Shown: positions 26,595 to 36,619, counted from the stretch's first letter. The stretch: 64,000 nucleotides of DNA from JBBWZH01 sp035544115 (GCA_963714145.1 OY970235.1:5146001-5210000), one strand, 5' to 3'. Notes: generated by a model from the letters alone, not told the origin. A program made the numbers and translations.

Positions 26595-27524
26595 GTGCTC
26601 GTCTTCGCGACCTCCGACAAGGGCGGTACCGGTCGCTCGGTGACCAGCAGCAATGTCCTGTACCGGCGGGCGTTGCACGGCAGCGACGTCTGCTACCTGG
26701 ACTTCGACTTCGGCTCGCCGACCGCCGGCGCGATCTTCAACGTGAGCCACGCCGCCCGCGGCGTCGCCAGCGGTGGCACGTCCGGTGGGCTGCACTCCTA
26801 CCTGCAGGGCCGGATCACCGAGCCGGTCCGGGTGGACGTGTGGACCGAGTCGGACCGGGAGAGCCTGCGGATCCGGCCGCTGGACGCCGGCCTGCTCACG
26901 CTGCTGCCCGGCGACATGAACGGCGGCGAGTTCGCCAGCACCCGGGAGGTCGTGCAGCGCTGCGCCCGGCTGTTCCTCCGGTTGGAGGAGGAGTACGAGA
27001 TCTGCCTGGTCGACCTGTCCGCCGGCCGGTCGTACGCGGTGGAGATCGTGCTGGCCGCGACCGCGCTGCCGGAGCTGCGCGGCACGGTCGCCCGCTGGCT
27101 GGTCTTCCACCGGTGGACCCGGCAGCACATCATCGCCGCGTCCGGGCTGGTCTTCGGCGATCGCGGGATCCTGGACTCCGGGCAGCGGCGCGGCCACGAC
27201 CGGGACGAGCTGGGCGCGTCGATCCGGTTCGTCCGGACCGCGGTGATGACGCCGGATTCGCCGGAGCTGGCCGCGATGCGCTCGCCCCAGGTGGCCTGGC
27301 TGCGCGACTGCAACCGGGACCTGCAGGAGCTGTCCAACAAGCACGGGCTGGGCCGCACCACGATGCTCGGCCAGGTGCCGCTCGACCCGGTGCTGCAGTG
27401 GCGCGAGCAGCTCATCTCCGACGACGACGTGCTGACCAGCCAGGTGGCCAACCGCGGCACCGTGGAGGCGTTCGACCGGCTGGCCCGGTCGATCGTCGAC
27501 GACGCCGCGTGGGAAGGCCTATGA
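26595..27524 (+). CDS. SCO2523-like variant P-loop (ParA/MinD-type) protein
   Basis: 309 residues beginning with LVFATSDKGGTGRSVTSSNVLYRRALHGSDVCYLDFDFGSPTAG. This is the deviant Walker A of ParA/MinD/SIMIBI ATPases, KGGxGK(S/T), but the second, catalytic-side lysine is replaced by arginine (KGGTGRS), while the signature first lysine is kept. The CYLDFDFGSPTAG stretch is the switch I region, and CLVDLSAGRSYAVEI is the Walker B strand. Nucleotide binding may be kept with altered hydrolysis. The GTG start follows the previous stop by one base, and the stop overlaps the next ATG (ATGA). Confidence 0.8.
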   Translation: MLVFATSDKGGTGRSVTSSNVLYRRALHGSDVCYLDFDFGSPTAGAIFNVSHAARGVASGGTSGGLHSYLQGRITEPVRVDVWTESDRESLRIRPLDAGLLTLLPGDMNGGEFASTREVVQRCARLFLRLEEEYEICLVDLSAGRSYAVEIVLAATALPELRGTVARWLVFHRWTRQHIIAASGLVFGDRGILDSGQRRGHDRDELGASIRFVRTAVMTPDSPELAAMRSPQVAWLRDCNRDLQELSNKHGLGRTTMLGQVPLDPVLQWREQLISDDDVLTSQVANRGTVEAFDRLARSIVDDAAWEGL

Positions 27525-28492
27525 CCAAGGCGGAGATGGTCTTCGGGGAGGTCACCGCGCAGCGCAAGGTGGCGTCGGTGCCGCTCTCGCACCTGTCCAT
27601 CGAGCTCGGTCACCTCTACCGGGAGGACCTCGCCGCCGAGGAGATCACCGGCTACGGCCGCCGGCTGGGCCACCACTTCAAGTCGATCCGGCCCTGGGTG
27701 GACGCGCTGCGGCACGGCTTCACCGACGTCCGGCCGGGCCGGGCCCCCCGGATCAGCACCTGCTTCCTGGTGGACGACTACTTCGGCGAGTTCAGCACGC
27801 CGGCGGAGCTGATCCCGGCGCTGGTCACCGCGGCCGACTCGGTCGGCCTGCAGATCGACTACCTGGCCCGCGAGTCCGGCTGCGCGGATGCGGACGGGGT
27901 GCCGCTGGCGGCGCTGGTGGAGAGCCGGCTGGTGGACGATCCGCCGCCGGACACCACCGGCACCCGCCCGCCGGCCCGGGAGACCGGCTGGCTGAGCAAC
28001 GGGCAGCGGACGCCGGGCAGCACCGAGGCGCTCAGCGTGGTCAGCGGCTGGGCGGCGCCGACCGAGAACGGCGCCCGCAACCACTCGATCTTCGTGGACG
28101 TGGAGATGTGGAACGAGCAGGACGGGCGCCGGGTCTGGTCCTGCCCGTTCCTGGCCGCGGTCTGGCAGCTGCTCCGGCTCGGGCTGCTGCGCAACCTGGG
28201 CGAGCCGGTCGCGGTGCCGACCCAGCTGGCGCTGGCCGACCTGCCCACCAGCTGGGCCGAGCTGCCGGTGGTCAGCCAGCTCACCCCGCGCCCGGCCCCG
28301 TTCAGCGCGTACCGCACCGCCTCGGTGCTGGCCAGCCGGTTCCTGCCGGTCGAGCTCGCGGTCCGGACGATCCTCAGCCAGGTGCACGTCGACCCGGACG
28401 CCGACCAGCAGGTCATGACGCGCAGCGGCGCCGAGGCGGTCACCCTCCCGGCCGAAGTGGTCGACCGGGTCAGCTACGTCTTCCTGAGCTGA
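27521..28492 (+). CDS. SCO2522-like conserved protein
   Basis: 323 residues from ATG 27521, which overlaps the stop of the P-loop gene. The sequence starts with a conserved VPLSHLSIELGHLYREDL and contains RISTCFLVDDYFGEFSTPAELIPALV, DYLARESGCA and HSIFVDVEMW, all regions rich in acidic residues. The C-terminal half has RTASVLASRFLPVELAVRTILSQVHV. No known enzyme motif, no membrane segment. The LVDDYF and LARESGCA blocks could form an active site, but that is speculation. Confidence 0.7.
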   Translation: MTKAEMVFGEVTAQRKVASVPLSHLSIELGHLYREDLAAEEITGYGRRLGHHFKSIRPWVDALRHGFTDVRPGRAPRISTCFLVDDYFGEFSTPAELIPALVTAADSVGLQIDYLARESGCADADGVPLAALVESRLVDDPPPDTTGTRPPARETGWLSNGQRTPGSTEALSVVSGWAAPTENGARNHSIFVDVEMWNEQDGRRVWSCPFLAAVWQLLRLGLLRNLGEPVAVPTQLALADLPTSWAELPVVSQLTPRPAPFSAYRTASVLASRFLPVELAVRTILSQVHVDPDADQQVMTRSGAEAVTLPAEVVDRVSYVFLS

Positions 28493-28506
28493 CCGGGGCG
28501 GACACG

Positions 28507-29499
28507 ATGCTGGCCATCGGGGAGATCCGGACCGGTCTGGTGCAGAACTCGACCTCGGTGCCGGCCAACCTGACCGTGCGGGCGCTGGCGCTGCTGCCCG
28601 GCGAACTGGTCCGCAGCTCCGAGCGGCCGATCGCGTACGCGGTCTCGCCGGACCGGCTGACCGGCCTGGACTGCCGGCTGGCCACCCCGACCCGGGTCCG
28701 CACCCGCGGCGTCGGCACCGCGGTGAGCCGGGCCGCGATCACCGGCGGCCGGGTGCTGCAGGCCTCCACGCACACCGTGCTGGTCGCCGCCGGCAGCGAC
28801 CGGCGGCTGCCCTGGGCGCACTACCTGGCCCGGCCCGGGATCATCGAGGTCGCCGGCCGGGCCCGGTTCGCCGACCTGGCCGACGGCTACCTCGGCCCGC
28901 CGCAGCCGGCCACGCTCGATCTGGCCGCGCTGAACGAGCGGATCCTGGACGACATCGTGGTCCGGCCGGAGCTGGACCGCCGGCCGCCGTTCCGGGTGGC
29001 GCGGACCACGCTGCGCTGGGTGGCCGAGATCGCCGACGAGCCGCCCGGCGCCCGGGTCCGCGGCGCCCCGGCGCCCGCCGAGGACGAGCCCGAGGCGCAG
29101 TTCTGGCTGGCCAGCGGCACGCTCCGGACGGCCCGGCTGTCGCTGCCGGCCGGCCAGCTGTCCACGGTGGTCGAGCTCTGCGAGGATCTGGCGCTGCACG
29201 ACTGGCTGCTGACCACGGTGACCGGGCTGATCGAGCGCAGCCGGCCGGACGCGGCGGCGACCTCGGCGGCGAGCACCGCCGCGGTGGCCCGGATGCGACC
29301 GGCCGTCGACCACCTGCTGCACCTGTGGATGCCGGCGGCCCGGGTGGACCGGCGGCTGCTGCCGCTGTGGGAGAGCCTGGAACGCCGTCCGGGCTTCACT
29401 CGTCAATGGAATGTATCGGTGAACCGTATTCGGGATCAGATCGCCGTGACCACCGTCGGTCTACTGGGGGTCGTGGCGGAGGGAGTTGCCCGGGCATGA
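28507..29499 (+). CDS. SCO2521-like conserved protein
   Basis: 330 residues from ATG 28507 after GGGGCGGACACG. N-terminus LAIGEIRTGLVQNSTSVPANLTVRALALLPGELVRSSERPIAYAVSP looks like a beta-rich domain; the C-terminal third is helical (LHDWLLTTVTGLIERSR, AVDHLLHLWMPAARVDRRLLPLWESLERRPGFTRQWNVSVNRIRDQIA). No recognisable catalytic residues. Gap to the previous gene is 14 bases and the stop overlaps the next ATG. Part of the same transcription unit. Confidence 0.7.
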   Translation: MLAIGEIRTGLVQNSTSVPANLTVRALALLPGELVRSSERPIAYAVSPDRLTGLDCRLATPTRVRTRGVGTAVSRAAITGGRVLQASTHTVLVAAGSDRRLPWAHYLARPGIIEVAGRARFADLADGYLGPPQPATLDLAALNERILDDIVVRPELDRRPPFRVARTTLRWVAEIADEPPGARVRGAPAPAEDEPEAQFWLASGTLRTARLSLPAGQLSTVVELCEDLALHDWLLTTVTGLIERSRPDAAATSAASTAAVARMRPAVDHLLHLWMPAARVDRRLLPLWESLERRPGFTRQWNVSVNRIRDQIAVTTVGLLGVVAEGVARA

Positions 29500-30503
29500 C
29501 GAACGTGGCAAGGGTACGGGGGGTCGGCGTCACCGTTTCTTCGGTCATCCGCAAGATTGTGGTCACGCTGCTGACCGGCGGAATCGCCTATCTGCTCGCC
29601 ACCCCGCTGAAGCCGGCCGAGGCGATTATCCTGTCCGCGTTCATCGGCGGGGTCGTGCTGGTCGTGCAGTTCCTCATCGAATTCGACGACCGGATGCAGG
29701 TGGTGGAGGACGAGCAGACCACCCGGCTGGCCGCGCTGGAACGGCAGCAGGCCGCGCACACCGGCGAGGTCCGCAACCTGGTACAGCAGAGCTTCCTGAA
29801 GATCAGCCAGGCGACCGAGCTGTTCGGTCTGGTGGAGGCGTCGGCGCTGCGTACCGACGCGGTGATCCAGTTGGTGCAGCATTCCACCGCGCTCACCCAG
29901 GAACTGCCGCCGCTGGTGGCCCGGGTGGCCCAGGCCGAGATCGTCCGCACCTCCCGGTTCCTCAAGGAACTCGGCGACGGCACGGCCAGCTACGAGGGCG
30001 AAGACCGGGACTGGCTGCTCGCGCTGGCGCACAACGCCAAGATCAGCATCGACGCGACCAGCCTGAACACGGTCGACGCCCGCGGCCGCGGGCTGGACAG
30101 CACGTTCTGGCTGTCCGATCTGGGCCAGCGCTACCTGGAGGTCCAGCGCGGCGTGGCCCGCAACGGCATCAAGATCCGGCGGATCTTCATCGTGGACCGG
30201 CCGGGCATCGCCCACGGGCCGGAGTTCTACGAGATGTGCCGGCTGCAGGCGCGGATGAATATCGAGGTCCGGATCCTGACCGCGGCCGACCTGGAAGCGC
30301 CGCTGAAGACGAAGCTGCTCGATTTCATCCTGTTCGACAACGCGGTCAGCTACGAGACGACGCCGGCGTACCGGATCGACGAGTCGTCGCCGCCGGAAAT
30401 CGTACAAACGCGCATGCAACTACAGCCGGACGTGGTGGAGGAACGAATCGACCGCTTCCGCGATCTGTGGGAGCGCGCAAAGCCTTTCGTGATGGCCGAC
30501 TGA
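29496..30503 (+). CDS. Membrane-anchored coiled-coil protein with a C-terminal domain of unknown function
   Basis: 335 residues. Two hydrophobic helices near the N-terminus (IVVTLLTGGIAYLLATPL and AIILSAFIGGVVLVVQFLI) place most of the protein on one side of the membrane. A coiled coil follows (about residues 60-105: RMQVVEDEQTTRLAALERQ). The C-terminal 170 residues contain ISIDATSLNTVD, FWLSDLGQRYLEVQRGVARNGIKIRRIFIVDRP and DFILFDNAVSYETTPAY, an alpha/beta pattern that recalls phospholipase-D-like folds but without a visible HKD motif. Starts inside the SCO2521-like stop codon, so it is the last gene of the operon. Confidence 0.75.
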   Translation: MTNVARVRGVGVTVSSVIRKIVVTLLTGGIAYLLATPLKPAEAIILSAFIGGVVLVVQFLIEFDDRMQVVEDEQTTRLAALERQQAAHTGEVRNLVQQSFLKISQATELFGLVEASALRTDAVIQLVQHSTALTQELPPLVARVAQAEIVRTSRFLKELGDGTASYEGEDRDWLLALAHNAKISIDATSLNTVDARGRGLDSTFWLSDLGQRYLEVQRGVARNGIKIRRIFIVDRPGIAHGPEFYEMCRLQARMNIEVRILTAADLEAPLKTKLLDFILFDNAVSYETTPAYRIDESSPPEIVQTRMQLQPDVVEERIDRFRDLWERAKPFVMAD

Positions 30504-30527
30504 GATTCGGCCCAGCGGCTGACCGAC

Positions 30528-30541
30528 CCGCCATTTGGCGG
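30528..30541 (+). terminator. Short hairpin after the six-gene operon
   Basis: CCGCC-ATTT-GGCGG is a 5-bp stem with a four-base loop 25 bases after the last stop codon. It is weak, so read-through into the giant TIR gene 180 bases further on is possible. Confidence 0.35.
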
Positions 30542-30722
30542 CGCCCGGCACACGGTCATCTGCCCCAGCCGGGCGCGCAGTCATGCCAATGTTGGTCAAC
30601 CGCGCTGCACACGGCGCACCGGTAGGCAACGATGACTCATCCGATCAGTTCCCGGTGGAGCGCCAGGTCTCCCGGGAGCAGGCGACGGGAAACGGGGCAT
30701 GCCGGAGCCGGAGGTGGCAGCG

Positions 30723-33700
30723 ATGCCGGGCGTCTTCATCAATTATCGGGTCGAGGACGAGGCCTATGCGGCCGCGTTGCTCGACCGTGAGCTGTCCGAT
30801 TGGTTCGGACCGGAGCGGGTGTTCCGGGCCAGTCGCTCGATTCACCCGGGCGACGACTACCTGGACGAACTGTTGGACAATCTGCGGCGCTGCTCGGTGC
30901 TGCTGGCGGTGATCGGCCGGGAGTGGCTGGACGTGCTCGACCGGGCCGGCCGATTACGGCTCTACCAGGAACAGGATTGGGTCCGCCGGGAGATTGCCGA
31001 GGCATTCCGGTGCGGGCTGCGGGTGATTCCGATCCTGGTCGCCGACGTCGACCTGCCGGCCGAGGACGACCTGCCGGCGAGCATCGCCCGGCTGGCCCGC
31101 TGCCAGTACCTGCGGCTGCACCACCGCAACGTCCCGCACGACATCGCCCGGCTGGTGGACGAGCTCACCGGGCTGGTGCCGGACCTGGCGACGGCCCGGG
31201 CCGAGCGGCAAGCTGCGGCCGGACCGGCCGCGCTGGGGGCTGCCCGCCGACGGCCTGGCCACGCTCGGGCTGGATCTCGCCGGCCGGCCGCCGGCCGAGC
31301 AGCCGGACCGGCCGCTGACCCTGCTGCACCTGTCCGGCACCCGGTTCGGCCGCGCGGTCGCCGACGACGCCGCGCCGGCGCTGGTGGACGACCTGCTCCG
31401 GCTGCGGGCCGAGGAGGATCTCGCGCCGCAGCTGATCCTGGTCTCCGGTGACCTGGCCGAGCACGGGATGCCGTCGGAGTACGAGCAGTTCGCCGAGTTC
31501 ATCGAGGACGTCCGCGGCCGGCTGGAACTGCCTGGCACGCACGTCGTGCTGGTGCCCGGCGACCACGACGTGAACCGGCGGGCCTGCTCGGCCTACTTCG
31601 ACCGGTGCGCGGCGGACGAGCGCTGGCCGGAACCGCCGTACGTGCCGAAGTGGGACGCGTTCCGCAAGATGACCGCACGGCTGAACCCGGACCAGCCGGC
31701 CGGCGCCTTCCCGCCGGACCAGCCGTGGGCGCTGATCGAGCTGCCCGAGCTGGGCCTGGCGGTGGCCGCGCTGAACTCCACCATGGCCGACAGCCACCGC
31801 GCCGAGGACCACAGCGGCTGGCTGGGCGAGCAGCAGCTGTCCTGGTTCGCCGCCCGGATGCGGGACCTGGGCCGGCTGGGCTGGCTGCGGATCGGCCTGC
31901 TGCACCACGACCCGGCCGGCCACGACGACAGGCACAACCTCAGCGACGCGGACGACTTCGGCCGGCTGCTCGCCCCGCACCTGGAGCTGGTGCTGCACGG
32001 CAACGCGGCGGACCGGGACGAGCCGGCCACCGGGCCACCCCGGCTCGGCCTCGGCCGGGGCGGCCGCGAGGCCGAGCCCGCGGCCGGCCGGTACCAGCTG
32101 ATCGACGTCCGGCGGGACCGGCTGCGGGTCTGGGAACGCCGCTACGACCCGGCCCGGCAGCGCTGGCATGCCCCGGAGCCGGCCACCCCGCCCGGCATCG
32201 GCCGCCCGCCCGGCGGCGCGGTAGCCGGCCCGGTCGGGAGCCCGGCCGCGAGCCCAATCGGGAGCCCGGTAGGGAGCCCAGCCGGGAGCCTCGTCGCGAG
32301 CGCAGCCGGGAGCCCAGGAGGGAGCCTCGTCGCGGGCCCAGCCGGGAGCCTCGTCCGGAGCTCGGTCGGGAGCCCGGCCGGCGGCTCGGCCGGCGGCTCG
32401 GCCGGGTGCCGGGAGATCCGGGTGCCGCTGCACCGCGCGCACCGGGTGTTCCCGGCGGCCCGGATGATCGGCCCGCGCCGGGACTGGGCCGACGACCGGC
32501 GCACGCTGCCGCCGGCCCGGGACACCGACGACCTGCTCGACCGGGTGGCCGAGGTCTGCCGGCTCAAGCACGGGCCGGCCGCGTCGGTGGACGTGGTGGC
32601 GACCGGCGGCGCGGGCATCCGGTACCTGCGGGTCACCTCACCGGTCGGCGCGGTGATCCGGCAGTACCCGGTCGGCGTCTGCCCGGGCCCGCTGACCGGC
32701 GCCGAGGTGGAGCGGTTCCTGGCCCGGGTGGACACGCACTACCGGTCGTCCGACCCGGGGGTGCAGTCGGTGCTGGTCTACGGCGGCGAGCCGGCGGCCG
32801 AGAGCCTGCGCACCGAGGCGGCCGCCCGCGGCCTGGCGCTGGTCACGTTCCCCGAATTCCAGGGGGTCTACGACCTGCGCCCGTACGCGATCCGGCAGAC
32901 CGAGCGGCTGCGCCGGGACCCGCTCTACCCGTCCGAGCAGTACGTGCCGCAGCGGTTCACCATGGTCGGCCGGCCGGACACCGAACACGAGGACATGCTG
33001 GCCGCGGTACTGAACTGGCTGTCCGACCCGGACGGCCATTTCGTGCTGGTGCTCGGCGACTTCGGGCTGGGCAAGACGTTCCTGCTGCGCGAGCTGGCCC
33101 GGCGGATGCACGCCGAGATGCGGCACGTGGTGCCGATCCTGGTCGAGCTGCGCGCGCTGGAGAAGGCGCACGGGCTGGATGAGATGATCGCCTCGCACCT
33201 GGCCCGGGCCGGCGAGCAGCACATCGACCTGGACAAGTTCCAGTACCTGCTGCGGCAGGGCCGGGTGGCCCTGCTCTTCGACGGCTTCGACGAGCTGGCG
33301 CTGCGGGTCACCTACGACCGGGCCGCCGAGCACCTGGACACGCTGCTGCGGGCGGTCGAGGGCCAGGCCAAGGTGGTGCTGACCAGCCGGACCCAGCACT
33401 TCCTGTCCGACGAGCAGGTGAGCACCGCGCTCGGTGACCGGGTGGCCATGTCGGCCGGCCGCAAGCTGGTCAAGCTGCGCGGCTTCGACGACGGTCAGGT
33501 GGTCGCGCTGCTGACCAAGCTGCTCGGCGGCGACGAGCAGCGCGCGCTGGACCGGTTCGAGCTGCTGCGCGAGGTGCGCGACCTGCTCGGGCTCTCCCGC
33601 AACCCGCGGATGCTGGGCATGGTCGCCGCGCTGGACGAGCAGCGGCTGCGGTACGCGCAGGAGCGGCACGGCGCGATCACCGCGGCCGTGCTCTACCGCG

Positions 33701-36609
33701 AACTGCTGGACCAGTGGCTGGAGCAGGAGTACGCCCGGGCCCAGCCGCGCGGCTCCGCGCCGACGCTGTCCAGCGCCGAGCGGTGGACCGCGGTCACCGA
33801 ACTGGCGCTGCGGCTGTGGACGTCCACCGAGCCGACCCTGGGCATCGACGACCTGCAGGACGTGGCCGGCGCGCTGAAGAACCTGGCCGCCCGGCAGCTG
33901 GACCCGTCCCGGGCGGCGCATGTGATCGGCTCCGGCACGCTGCTGGTGCGTACCGACGAGGGCCGGTTCTGCTTCGCCCACCCGTCGGTGATGGAGTGGC
34001 TGGTGGCCGCGGACGCCAGCGACCGGCTCACCGCCGGGCAGCCGCCGGCCGGGCTGGGCCAGCGGGAGATGTCGCCGCTGATGGCCGAGTTCTTCATCGA
34101 CCTGGCCGGCCGGGACCAGGCCACCGGCTGGGCCCGGGCGGTGCTGGCCGGCGACGACGCGGACGACACCACGAAGGCGAACGCGCTGCTGGTGCTCGGC
34201 CAACTCGGGGTCGGTCAACCCGGCGGCAGCCCGGTGGCCGAGGTCCGGCTGGCCGGGCACGACCTGCGCGGCCGGGACCTCACCGGCCGGCTGCTGTCCG
34301 ACGCCGACCTGCACGGCGCCGACCTGTCCGATTCGCTACTGCTGGGCGCCGACCTGTCCGGCGCGGACCTGGGCGAGGCACGGCTGGCCGGCGCCCGGAT
34401 GGACCGGGCCAAGCTGGCCGGCGCCGACCTGCGCGGCGCCGACCTGCGCGGCGCCCGGCTGCTCGGCGCCGACCTGCGCAACACGGCGACCGCCGGCAGC
34501 CAGTGGCGGCGGGCCGCGCTGATCGGCGCCCAACTGGACGAGGGGGCGCTGGCCGGCTGCGACACGCTGGCCGCGGCGCTGCCCGGGGTGCCGGTGCAGC
34601 CGCAGGTCGGGCCGGTGCCGGCCCGCTGCCACGCGGTCGGGCTGGACCCGGACGCCGACCTGCTGGCGACCGGCGGCGCCGACGGCTCGGTCTGCCTCTG
34701 GGACGCGGCCACCGGCCGGCCGCTGCGGGTGCTGCGCGGCCACCCGACCCGGGTCTCGGCGATCGGGTTCAGCCCGGACGGGGCGAGCCTGGCCAGCGCC
34801 AGCGCGGACGGCCGGGTCTGCCTGTGGAGCATCAGCGAGGGCACGCTGAGCCGGATCGTCACCAGCCACATGCAGGCGGTGACCGCGCTGGCGTTCAGCC
34901 CGGACGGGCAGCGGTTGGCCACCGCCGGCGCGGACGGCACGCTGTGCGTCTGGCGGCCGGACTCGGGCGAGCCGGTGCTGATCGCCGACGAGCACGCGGC
35001 CGCGGTCACCGCGCTGGTGTTCAGCGCCAGCGGCACCGCGCTGGCCACCGCGAGCGCCGACTGCACCGTCCGGCTCTGGGACCCGACCGAGGGCACCGGG
35101 CTGGGGGTGCTGTCCGGGCACGGCCGGGCGGTCACCGCGGTCGCGTTCACCGCCGGCGACCGGCACGTGATCACCGCCAGCGCGGACGACACGGTCCGGC
35201 TCTGGGACCGGACCAACGGCCGGCCGTTCCACCTGGTGCACCTCGGCGGCGAGGCGGCGCTCTCGTTCAGCCCGGACGGCACCCGGCTGGCGTCCAGCGG
35301 CGCCGAAGGCGGGCTGCACGTCTGGGAACCCGCCTTCGGCAACAACTTCACCGTCCTCAAAGGACACACCGGCCGGCTGACCGCGGCCGCGTTCAGCCCG
35401 GACGGCGAGCGGCTGGCCACCTCGGCCACCGACGACACCGCGCGGGTCTGGGACCCGGTCACCGGGCAGAACCTGACCACGGTGCGGGCCCGGGGCGCCG
35501 CGGTCACCGCGGCCGCCTTCACCACCGACGGCGTGGGCCTGGCCGCCGTCGGGGCGGACGGCAACACCCGGCTCTGGGACGCGGCCACCGGCGCCTGCCT
35601 CAGCACCAGCCGCGGCGGCGCCGGGCCGCTGACCGCCATCACGGCGACCCCGAGCGGGTTCACCGTGGCCGCCGGCGCCGAGGAGGCGGTGCAGGTGCGC
35701 ACCCCCGGCACCGGGCTGGTCGCGGTGGTGCCGCACGGGCCCGCCGGCGTGCTGACCGCGCTGGCCGTCAACTCCGACGGCACCCGGCTGGCGACCGCCG
35801 GCACCGACCACATCGTGCGGATCTGGGACCCGCTCAGCGGGCAGCCGCTGGGTGCGCTGCACGGGCACATCGGCGCGATCACCGGCGCCGCGTTCGGCCC
35901 GGACGGGGTGACCCTGGCGACCGCGAGCACCGACGACACGGTCCGGCTCTGGGACACCGGCAGCGGCGAACCGATCCGCACGCTGTACCGGCGGGCCGGC
36001 ACGATGACCGCGGTCGCGTTCAGCGCCGACGGGCTGTGGTTGGCGACCGGCAGCACCGACGGCACCGGCCAGGTGTGGAACGCCGAGACCGGAGCGGCCC
36101 ACGGCGTGCTCTACGGGCACGCCGGCCGGATCACGGTGGTCGCGTTCGCCCCGGACGGCGGCTCGGTGGCCACCGGCAGCACCGACGGCACCACGATGCT
36201 CTGGGATCCGGCCACCGGCCACAGTAGACACACGCTGGACGCGGCGTCCGGGTGGACCGAGGCGGCCGTGTTCAGCCCGGACAGCCGGCGGCTGGCCACC
36301 GGCGGCACCGACGGCACCGTCCGGTTGTGGAGCGTGGCGACCGGCGGCTGGCTGGCCACCCTGGTCCCGCTGACCGAGGGCTGGGCCACCCTGCTGCCCG
36401 GGCTGAAGTACAAGCTGGAGGGCGCGGCCGCGGGCGAGTTCTGGTACGTGGCCGGGATGTGCCGGTTCGAGCCGGGCGAACTGGACGCCTACCAGTCGTC
36501 GCTGGAACGGCTGCCGGCGCAGGCCCCGCTGACCGCGACCACACCGGTGCCGGCCGGTCGGCGGCGGTCGCCGGGGGTCGGCGTGACCGGGGCGGTGGGC
36601 TGGGTGTAA
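30723..36609 (+). CDS. Giant STAND sensor: TIR - metallophosphoesterase - NACHT - pentapeptide - WD40 (one frame break near 31200)
   Basis: ATG 30723 follows GGAGGT. Residues 1-135 are a TIR domain (VFINYRVEDEAYAAAL, VFRASRSIHPGDDYLDEL, VLLAVIGREWL, GLRVIPILV). Near 31200, in CCCGGG, one extra base moves the frame; the protein then continues as a calcineurin-like phosphoesterase (about 198-480: LLHLSGTRFG, LVSGDLAEHG, VLVPGDHDVN, LLHHDPAG). This domain begins upstream of any ATG/GTG in its frame, so it was made as a fusion. A GSPAGS-repeat linker (496-563) and an unassigned alpha/beta region lead to a NACHT ATPase (GDFGLGKTFLLREL, VALLFDGFDELAL), pentapeptide repeats (1173-1286) and 14 WD40 repeats (1300-1883). 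Corrected length is about 1961. Architecture matches bacterial NLR-like defence sensors. Confidence 0.8.
31198..31203 (+). other. Frame break joining TIR and phosphoesterase frames
   Basis: Upstream the TIR frame reads LVPDLATAR; removing one G from the CCCGGGCC run continues it as PSGKLRPDRPRWGLPADGL in the phosphoesterase frame. The upstream frame runs on to a stop at 31451 through meaningless Arg/Ala-rich sequence. Either a recent mutation, a base-calling error or a frameshift site. Confidence 0.65.
32210..32410 (+). repeat. In-frame degenerate repeat encoding a GSPAGS linker
   Basis: Units of about 15-24 bases beginning GGGAGCC code GSPAAS, GSPVGS, GSLVAS, GSLVAG and similar. It separates the effector domains from the ATPase and is likely a flexible hinge. 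Confidence 0.7.
34620..36370 (+). repeat. Fourteen WD40 repeats
   Basis: Repeats of 41-42 residues with the pattern V-T-A-x-A-F-S-P-D-G ... L-A-T-A-S-x-D-x-T-V-R-L-W-D can be counted one by one: fourteen, of which the ninth (ITATPSGFTVAAG ... VQVRTPG) is the most eroded. Fourteen corresponds to two seven-bladed propellers. Confidence 0.85.
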
Positions 36610-36619
36610 ACCACTGTCC

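Noticed and set aside
24671..26653. Long open frame antisense to the SCO2524-like gene
   Set aside because: Codes only Arg/Gly/Ala/His-rich sequence without any domain; typical shadow frame in very GC-rich DNA.
31384..36609. The sensor as an independent gene starting at GTG 31384
   Set aside because: This start would cut off the first strand and metal motif of the phosphoesterase domain, and has no ribosome binding site; fusion with the TIR frame explains the data better.
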